Positions 32,073-37,327 of a stretch of DNA of 37,327 nt are shown one piece after another (the first letter of the stretch is position 1; each line of letters opens with the position of its first letter). The position numbers were made by a program, and so were the translations under genes. The stretch is from Chloroflexota bacterium (GTDB taxonomy: Bacteria > Chloroflexota > Dehalococcoidia > GIF9 > AB-539-J10): positions 1-37,327 of the forward strand of contig JACAEN010000026.1 in NCBI GenBank assembly GCA_013388845.1. Reading direction: 5' to 3'. The notes beneath the pieces were generated by a model. It saw only the letters and a list, made by a program, of their open reading frames with translations, ran no database searches and had not been told where the DNA came from.

Positions 32073-33131
32073 GTGTCAATATCACCATCTACAGTCAGCG
32101 CCCTTCTTAAGCCCGAGGCCTATCCCCACAAACCACAAAAAATAGAACTGGTTCAGACCCAGATGTCCTTTATCTTCCTTACCGGTGAATATGTCTACAA
32201 GATTAAAAAACCGGTCAATCTTGGTTATCTGGATTACACCACCTTGGAGAAGCGTCGTCTCTTCTGCCACCAAGAGCTGGAGCTAAACAGGCGCCTTTGC
32301 CCGGATGTTTATTTAGCTGTAGTACCGATTGTCGAGGAGAAAGGCGGGCTTCGCATCGAAGGACAAGGTAAGGCGATAGAATATGCCGTTAAGATGAAGC
32401 AGTTGCCTCGTGAGCGCATGATGGATGTGCTTTTGCTCCGGGGTCAGGTAACTCAGGAAATGGTGGCCAGGGTGGCTGAAAAATTAGTGGGCTTTCACCA
32501 GAAGGCCGAAACAAATGAGGCAATTGCCGCCTTTGGTAGATTGGGTGTTATACGCCACAATTGTGATGAGAACTTCGCTCAAACCGAGAAATATATTGGG
32601 ACTTCCATCACCGCCGAGCGATATCAGCATATCAGGAAATGCACTGACAACTTTATTGACAGTCATGCCAGCTTGTTCGATAAACGAGTAAGAGAAGGCA
32701 GAATCAGGGACTGCCATGGCGACCTTCATGCTGCCCACGTTTGCTTCATCGACGATACCCGCCTGCCTGCGCGCCGTAAGACTTTGGCAGGCGAGCCGAG
32801 CCCTGGCGGGCAGGTTTGCATTTACGACTGCATTGAATTCAATGACAGATTTCGCTATTGCGACGTGGCTTCAGAGATTGCCTTTCTGGCTATGGACTTA
32901 GACCACTATCAAAAAGCTGGTCTTTCCCGACATCTGGTAAATACTTATGTGAAGCTATCTCATGACGAAGAGCTCCTGAAACTGCTCAACTTCTACAAAT
33001 GCTACCGGGCTTACGTCAGGGGCAAGGTGGAAAGCTTCAAGCTCGACGACCCCTATATTCCCGAAGAAGAAAAGGCTAAGGTGTTAACTGCCGCCCAGAG
33101 CTATTTCCAGCTTGCCGAATCGTACATATAA
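32073..33131 (+). CDS. COG2187-type kinase-like protein, with in-frame repeat insertion
   Basis: A 352-residue protein like the aminoglycoside-phosphotransferase-fold domain of COG2187. It has FLTGEYVYKIKKPVNLGYLD (N-lobe with Lys), catalytic loop CHGDLHAAHVCF, metal-binding YDCIEFNDRFRYCDVASEIA, and LNFYKCYRAYVRGKV. Between the catalytic loop and YDCIEF, about 19 codons (residues about 230-248, RLPARRKTLAGEPSPGGQ) come from a GC-rich palindromic repeat; 57 bases keep the frame. Relatives often carry an additional C-terminal P-loop kinase domain, absent here. The start is GTG after GAGAGG, 18 bases after the thiolase stop, so the two are probably co-transcribed. The phosphate acceptor is unknown. 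Confidence 0.85.
   Translation: MSISPSTVSALLKPEAYPHKPQKIELVQTQMSFIFLTGEYVYKIKKPVNLGYLDYTTLEKRRLFCHQELELNRRLCPDVYLAVVPIVEEKGGLRIEGQGKAIEYAVKMKQLPRERMMDVLLLRGQVTQEMVARVAEKLVGFHQKAETNEAIAAFGRLGVIRHNCDENFAQTEKYIGTSITAERYQHIRKCTDNFIDSHASLFDKRVREGRIRDCHGDLHAAHVCFIDDTRLPARRKTLAGEPSPGGQVCIYDCIEFNDRFRYCDVASEIAFLAMDLDHYQKAGLSRHLVNTYVKLSHDEELLKLLNFYKCYRAYVRGKVESFKLDDPYIPEEEKAKVLTAAQSYFQLAESYI
32760..32816. repeat. GC-rich palindromic repeat inside the COG2187-type gene
   Basis: CGCCTGCC (32760-32767) pairs with GGCAGGCG (32786-32793), followed by the hairpin GCCC-TGGC-GGGC (32800-32811). The last 19 bases (GAGCCCTGGCGGGCAGGTT) are identical to 34523-34541 in a non-coding region. Confidence 0.8.
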
Positions 33132-33141
33132 AGGCCACAGA

Positions 33142-33191
33142 GCGAGGAGCGAGATTCCTCGCTTACGCTTCGGAACAGGCTCTGCAATCCC
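33142..33191 (-). repeat. 50-bp repeat, copy 2 (inverted)
   Basis: Reverse complement of the repeat at 28263-28312, with about six differences. It begins ten bases after the stop codon of the COG2187-type gene. Confidence 0.8.
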
Positions 33192-33199
33192 TTCCCCTC

Positions 33200-33288
33200 T
33201 TGTCGTTGCGAGGAGCGCCGATGAATCGGGGCGACGAAGCAATCTCGGTGGGGGCAATGAGATTGCCACGCTTCGCTCGCAATGACAA
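33200..33288. repeat. Palindromic element (TCATTGCGAG type)
   Basis: Inverted ends TTGTCGTTGCGAG / CTCGCAATGACAA (13 bases, one mismatch), with GAAGCAATCTC and GAGATTGCCACGCTTCG inside. Same family as the copies in ade and at 28029. A further fragment (GCTCGCAATGA) lies at about 33303-33313. Confidence 0.8.
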
Positions 33289-33346
33289 AAGACGATGGAG
33301 TGCTCGCAATGATAGGAAGTGGAAGGTGGTTCGTAGCTACATGTAA

Positions 33347-33378
33347 CCGTACCTCCGCCTGAAAGGGCGGAGGTACGG
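33347..33378 (-). terminator. Strong hairpin after the RCC1 lipoprotein gene
   Basis: A perfect 13-bp stem CCGTACCTCCGCC / GGCGGAGGTACGG with a six-base loop, nine bases downstream of the stop of the minus-strand gene. It is GC-rich as terminators are, but is followed by TTACATG rather than a U tract, so termination is probable rather than certain. Confidence 0.55.
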
Positions 33379-33387
33379 GCGGGAAGT

Positions 33388-34412
33388 TCAATACAGGTCC
33401 CAGTCGCTGACATCGCACTGCCTGTAGGAGTTGTGTCCTGTAGCGACCACGGTGCCGTCGGACTCAAGCCCTGCCGTGTGATACCCGCCTGCGGCGACCT
33501 GGAAGATGTTCGTCCAACTGATAAGAGTGCACTGTCCGTAGTAGCTGTGCCCCGTGGCGACCATGGTGCCGTTTTTCTTAAGCCCCACCGTGTGATATCC
33601 GCCTGCGGCAACCTGGAAAATGTTCGTCCAACTGATGACATTGCACTGGCCGTATTGGTTGTGCCCCATGGCGGCCGCACTGCCGTCGGACTTAAGCCCC
33701 ACTGTGTGATACCCGCCTGCGGCGATCCGGATAATGTTTGTCCAATCGCCGACGTTGCACTGCCCCCAGTCGTTCCGTCCCGTGGCGAGCACGGTGCCGT
33801 CGGACTTAAGCCCCACTGTGTGATAGCCGCCTGCGGCGACCTGGATGATGTTCGTCCAGCTGCCGACATTGCACTGCCCGGAGTAGTTCGAACCCACGGC
33901 GACCACAGTGCCATTGGACTTCACACCCACCGTGTGACTATTGCCCGCAGCGACTTGGATGATATCTGCCCAGTCACTAACATCACATTGCCCGGAGTAG
34001 TTCGAGCCTACGGCGACCACGGTGCCGTCGGATCTAAGCCCCACCGTGTGATACGCGCCTGCGATGACCATGGGGATGTATTGAACAAAGTTGGCGGCGA
34101 TAGAATAGTCGCCGTTCATGGTGATGTTGGTCACGGCAGCATAAACATTAGTGATTGTGTCCACATCGCCAGTCCATCTGTAAAACTGGTAGCCTTCGTT
34201 AGCCTCGGCAATTAGGTTGACCACGGTTCCCTTGTCATAGGTAAAGTTTCCTTCCCCAGGGAAGGTTACCGACCCGTGAGCGGAACTGGCGATAGTGAGG
34301 GTATAAGGCCCCCACCGCAGCCTGCCATCCCAGCAATCAAGGCTACCACAGCCAAAAAGATGCTAACTCTGGCCAGGTAATGGTATCTCCTCAAACTAAG
34401 TATTATCTTCAT
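33388..34412 (-). CDS. RCC1-repeat lipoprotein with InlB-type repeat, frameshifted
   Basis: An exported beta-propeller-type protein. From the ATG at 34412 (GGAGGTG upstream) the frame encodes a lipoprotein signal: SIFLAVVALIAGMAGCGGG with Cys32 as the probable lipidation site, then stops at 34266. In the +1 frame, from just after a run of five G, the protein continues YTLTIASSAHGSVTFPGEGN, an InlB B-type repeat (about 75 residues), then six RCC1-like repeats of about 38 residues (AAGGYHTVGLKSDGT, then WTNI). One added G in the run (plus-strand C run 34309-34313) restores a 341-residue protein. It is therefore a single-base frameshift: pseudogene, sequencing error or a switch. The intact downstream frame alone opens at a GTG at 34224. 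RCC1-like repeats here probably bind protein or carbohydrate; the function is unknown. Confidence 0.75.
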
Positions 34413-34867
34413 ACTTCACCTCCCAATTTTGTAGTTGCCCTTCGACAAACTGAAGGGACGCCCCAAAAGATTGCAAATCTCAAAATCCAAATGGCAATTG
34501 AAATCCAAATGCCCCGCCTGCTGAGCCCTGGCGGGCAGGTTAAATGCCAAAACTACTCCTTTCTCTTATTTGGGTTTCAAAAGAGAGTGTTGATTTTGCT
34601 GCGGCACAAAAAAAGCCCAGTTCGCATGTCTATATGTGCTCCGGTGAGCATCGTGGGAACTCCGGCAACCCTCTGACGCACACATTTGACCACCCACCCC
34701 ATATCCACCTGATAGTCCTCATGGCACCATCATGCCATAACATTATTAAATTTTTGTTAGGGAATTGTCAATGGTTTTTGTGCGGTATTCAAGACATGCT
34801 ATAGAGTTGAGGAGCAACGATATATCTTATTGTGCAACTAGGTAATACTTCAGGCTAATGGGCAATT
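34413..34867. other. Gene-free interval between the two exported-protein genes
   Basis: No credible gene. It contains a hairpin CCCTTC/GAAGGG (34438-34457), A/T-rich words resembling the centre of the element at 28029 (AAATCTCAAAATCCAAATGG near 34475-34494), a short copy of the GC-rich palindromic repeat (34515-34541), and a GC-rich block at about 34600-34690 that I cannot classify. I see no clear promoter. Confidence 0.6.
34515..34541. repeat. Short copy of the GC-rich palindromic repeat
   Basis: CGCCTGC joins directly to TGA and GAGCCCTGGCGGGCAGGTT; the last 19 bases equal the end of the copy in the COG2187-type gene. It looks like that element with its middle deleted. Confidence 0.75.
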
Positions 34868-37204
34868 TTACCGATAAGCGTACTTTGGACCTTTGTCTCG
34901 CCGCCTCGTCGCCCATATGGCCAGGGCCACGGAAACCAGCACCAACAAGCCTGCTATAGCTATCTTCTCAACTGGAGTAGTGTCAACAGCCACGGTGCTC
35001 AGGGCTATAGCCGGCACTAACCCAGCCCTCACTATTGGTTTCAGGCTGGGGTGCTCAGTTATGAACTGGGCTATAGGTGGGCTGGCCCTGTAGTAAAGCT
35101 CCACCAAAGCTTTTCCTAGCGAGTTGGTGAGCAAGTATTCATCTCGGAACTCACGCAGGACTTGTATTTCCTCGGCCATGGGGGTGCCGTAGGCTGCGGT
35201 GGCGATGAAGCACAGTAAGCCGCCTCCGCTAAAATCGGCTCTGATGGAGTAGGAACTGTCCATAGTGATGGTGGTGGAGGCGTCATAAACGTCAGCAATG
35301 GTATCCACATCGCCTGACCACCTGACAAACTGGCGGCCTTCGTCAGGCACAGCCATAAGGCTGACCTCTGCGCCGAGAGGATACAAGAATGTTCCTTCAC
35401 CGGGGGTGGTTACCGAACCGCCTCCGGTGCTGGATATGCTCAGTAGCGCCGCAGGTTCGGGTTGCCAGGTCTCAAAATTGGCAGTGATGGAATAGGAAGC
35501 GTTCATGGTGACGCTAGTCTCGGCAGCGTAAATGTCAGCGATGGCGCCTACGTCGCCAGTCCACTTCACAAACTGGTGACCTTCATCAGGCTCAGCCACA
35601 AGGGGGACTGTTGCGTTAGCAGCATAGATAAAAGTCCCCTCCCCTGGGGTGGTTACCGAGCCACCTTCGGTACTGGAAACAGTCAGACTATGGTAGCCTT
35701 CGTCTAGCTGGAAGTTGGCGGTGATGGAGTAGGAGTCATTCATGGTGAGGTAGGTCTCGGCAGCCTTGACGTTGCCGACAGTACTCACATTGCCAGTCCA
35801 TTCCGCAAAGTGGTAGTGTTCGTTAGGCACAGCAACAAGGTCGACCACCGTGCCATTACCGTAGACAAAAGTGCCCTCACCTGGTTCGGTCACCGAACCG
35901 CCAGGAGTGCTGGAGATGGTGAGGCTATGCCAGCCTTCGTCCAGTTCAAAGTTGGCGGTGACGGAGTAGGAGTCATTCATGGTGATGGTAGTTGATGGGT
36001 CGTAAACACCGGCGATGTTGTCCACATCGCCTGTCCATTCCACAAAGTGGTAGTGTTCGTCAGGCACAGCAACGAGAGGGACCATTTCGTCGGCATCGTA
36101 AATAAACATCCCCTCACCAGGGGTGCTTACCGAGCCACCTTCGGTGCTGGAGATGGTGAGGCTATACTGACCCTCCAGGGGCTCAACGGCGATGCCAAGC
36201 CCATCAATAATGTACTTTGCCTTGCAGATGACCACGAAATCCTCGGAGCCGGCAAAAACCAGTCCCACGAAGTCTCCATTCTTATCCACCGCGGAGCCTG
36301 AGTCACCAGGTGCTGCGAAGGACCAGTTATCCTGAGCTACTGCAATCTGGTCCACAAAATAAGCTGAGCGGTCGCCATACCCAACCACGACTGAAACATT
36401 GGTGTGAGTCACTTCGCCAGTGGTTACTCCAGTGGTGCGCCCGGATTTTCGCACAACGTCTCCTATGGAGACCTCTGTCCACCCTTCAATCCAGTAATCA
36501 CTCTCTTCGGAGAACTGCTCTCCGGAAGACGCACTAACACCAGCATCAATGCTGCCTATAGCAGCATCAGCATAATTTATGGCGTTAGGGTCAAAGTCAA
36601 TTGGTATGTAATCCTCAAGCCCCCCTACCTTATTAGCTAGCCCTCCACCGTCGAGCGTCCCAGGCTGGATGATGGATGTTCCTTCGGGGAGAAAATCGCC
36701 AGTTTCCGGATTCATGGCGATAACGTGGGCGTTGGACAAAATCTTGTTGTCATAGGTGGTCATGCCCAGGGTTCCGGCATACAGGTATGGGCTTGCCCCT
36801 TTCAGGATATAGGCTGACAGGCTTATGCCGCCCACCAGAGGTCGAACCTCGCTTTTCCTCTCCTCGCTAACATCGGCTAGGGGCTCTGCTACCTGAGTAG
36901 GAAATGCTTCAATTTTCCCGGTAACTTCCGTCCGCACCGTATAGCCTTCAAAGGAGCAGGGCACTTTCTGCTTCGTCTGTTCATCCTCAACAAAGACGAT
37001 GACCTCGCCCTTCTCTTCCGAATTGGTGATACCCACAAAGCCGGCTCCCGCCAGAGGCAAAAGTTCTTGTTCCAGGGACTTTCTGGCTACTGCCAGTGAT
37101 TTTCCACGACCGAGGTTTTCACCGGCTGAAGCAGGAACGCAAGCAAACAGCAGCGCACTGACAAGAACCAGTGCCAACAACAAGAGCTTTTTATCTTTCT
37201 TCAT
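34868..37204 (-). CDS. Secreted trypsin-like protease with InlB-type repeats and membrane anchor
   Basis: A 778-residue surface protein. The signal peptide (about 1-27, LLLLALVLVSALLFACVPAS) could be cut by signal peptidase I (ASA-GE) or, at LFAC, II. Residues about 120-340 are a chymotrypsin-fold protease-like domain with a plausible triad: SNAHVI (His160), NYADAAIGS (Asp213), APGDSGSAV (Ser302). Four InlB B-type repeats of about 78 residues follow (GGSVTTPGEGTF, WTGDV, ITMNDSYSITANF), then CFIATAAYGTPMAEEIQVLR (from 665). A final membrane helix (about 748-765) with the basic tail ATRRRDKGPK anchors it outside the cell. AGGAG directly abuts the ATG, an unusual spacing. Its repeats are close to the single one in the neighbouring RCC1 lipoprotein. 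Peptide substrate unknown. Confidence 0.85.
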   Translation of the reverse strand: MKKDKKLLLLALVLVSALLFACVPASAGENLGRGKSLAVARKSLEQELLPLAGAGFVGITNSEEKGEVIVFVEDEQTKQKVPCSFEGYTVRTEVTGKIEAFPTQVAEPLADVSEERKSEVRPLVGGISLSAYILKGASPYLYAGTLGMTTYDNKILSNAHVIAMNPETGDFLPEGTSIIQPGTLDGGGLANKVGGLEDYIPIDFDPNAINYADAAIGSIDAGVSASSGEQFSEESDYWIEGWTEVSIGDVVRKSGRTTGVTTGEVTHTNVSVVVGYGDRSAYFVDQIAVAQDNWSFAAPGDSGSAVDKNGDFVGLVFAGSEDFVVICKAKYIIDGLGIAVEPLEGQYSLTISSTEGGSVSTPGEGMFIYDADEMVPLVAVPDEHYHFVEWTGDVDNIAGVYDPSTTITMNDSYSVTANFELDEGWHSLTISSTPGGSVTEPGEGTFVYGNGTVVDLVAVPNEHYHFAEWTGNVSTVGNVKAAETYLTMNDSYSITANFQLDEGYHSLTVSSTEGGSVTTPGEGTFIYAANATVPLVAEPDEGHQFVKWTGDVGAIADIYAAETSVTMNASYSITANFETWQPEPAALLSISSTGGGSVTTPGEGTFLYPLGAEVSLMAVPDEGRQFVRWSGDVDTIADVYDASTTITMDSSYSIRADFSGGGLLCFIATAAYGTPMAEEIQVLREFRDEYLLTNSLGKALVELYYRASPPIAQFITEHPSLKPIVRAGLVPAIALSTVAVDTTPVEKIAIAGLLVLVSVALAIWATRRRDKGPKYAYR

Positions 37205-37219
37205 CTCCTGAAACTACTC

Positions 37220-37263
37220 AGCCATGAGTACTATACTATGGCTCATGTTTTGGAAAGCGTCAA
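37220..37263 (-). promoter_or_regulatory. Candidate promoter and inverted repeat of the surface protease gene
   Basis: On the minus strand TTGACG (37263-37258) precedes TAGTAT (37238-37233) by 19 bases, longer than ideal. AGCCAT (37220-37225) and ATGGCT (37238-37243) form an inverted pair that covers this -10. Both are suggestions. The bases beyond show nothing recognisable up to the window end. Confidence 0.35.
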
Positions 37264-37327
37264 TCACCCATTTGTACCATCCATTTTATCAGGTGTTACT
37301 CAGGTAGTAGCAAATATGAAACGTCTC

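Noticed and set aside
33433-34215. Long plus-strand reading frame opposite the RCC1 gene
   Set aside because: It is a shadow created by the repeated RCC1 coding sequence; its product is itself a repeat with no family features.
34620-34680. c-di-GMP or SAM riboswitch
   Set aside because: Words such as CCGGCAACC are suggestive, but the order and spacing of the conserved blocks do not fit either class.

Overview
The window is a piece of a bacterial chromosome of moderate GC content, read here as an anaerobic Chloroflexota, probably of the Dehalococcoidia type. The clues are an HspR-controlled dnaJ-like/clp operon, an alpha2 glycyl-tRNA synthetase, a bacterial archaemetzincin, ATP-dependent benzoyl-CoA reductase / 2-hydroxyacyl-CoA dehydratase genes beside acyl-CoA ligases, secreted proteins with InlB-type repeats and a CFIATAAYG tail, and many short palindromic repeats. 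The placement is inference; there is no rRNA or other phylogenetic marker, and no tRNA or CRISPR array was seen.

Layout. 1-8315: acyl-CoA catabolism. Two AMP-forming acyl-CoA ligases and an acyl-CoA dehydrogenase lie on the minus strand. On the plus strand a four-gene set encodes two dehydratase/reductase subunits and two ASKHA-type activator ATPases, in the order of a BcrC-BcrB-ATPase-ATPase unit. 8373-10062: a PLP aminotransferase translationally linked to an Lrp/AsnC regulator. 10081-12167: an accessory patch with a four-helix-bundle (S23) gene inside A/T-rich TGCAAA repeats, a small conserved protein and a membrane-anchored transglutaminase-like protein. 12371-16259: a housekeeping chain argF-der-plsY-gpsA. 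16266-22466: proteostasis: dnaJ, a Nudix hydrolase, then hsp20 divergent from cbpA-hspR-clpC, with two perfect-consensus sigma-70 promoters back to back. 22706-24052: glyS. 24169-25624: a small island with an HNH gene, an attC-like site, a transposase-less inverted-repeat element and a PD-(D/E)XK-like gene. 25654-27909: hpt-ade purine salvage (adenine to hypoxanthine to IMP). 28029-33131: repeats, a SWIM zinc-finger gene, folC, archaemetzincin, a thiolase and a COG2187-type kinase-like protein. 33388-37204: two exported proteins that share an InlB-type repeat, one a six-repeat RCC1 lipoprotein broken by a single-base frameshift, the other a trypsin-like serine protease with four InlB repeats and a C-terminal membrane anchor.

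The most striking signal is not a gene. Short palindromic repeats sit in several intergenic gaps, and two copies are inserted in frame inside conserved genes (ade and the COG2187-type gene), where they add roughly 14 and 19 codons without breaking the reading frame. This resembles the protein-coding palindromic elements of Rickettsia and deserves a genome-wide check. Second in interest are the bcr-like cluster, whose second ATPase has lost the Asp of the DIGGQD motif and whose promoter suggests a leaderless transcript, and the divergent heat-shock promoter region with two candidate operators.
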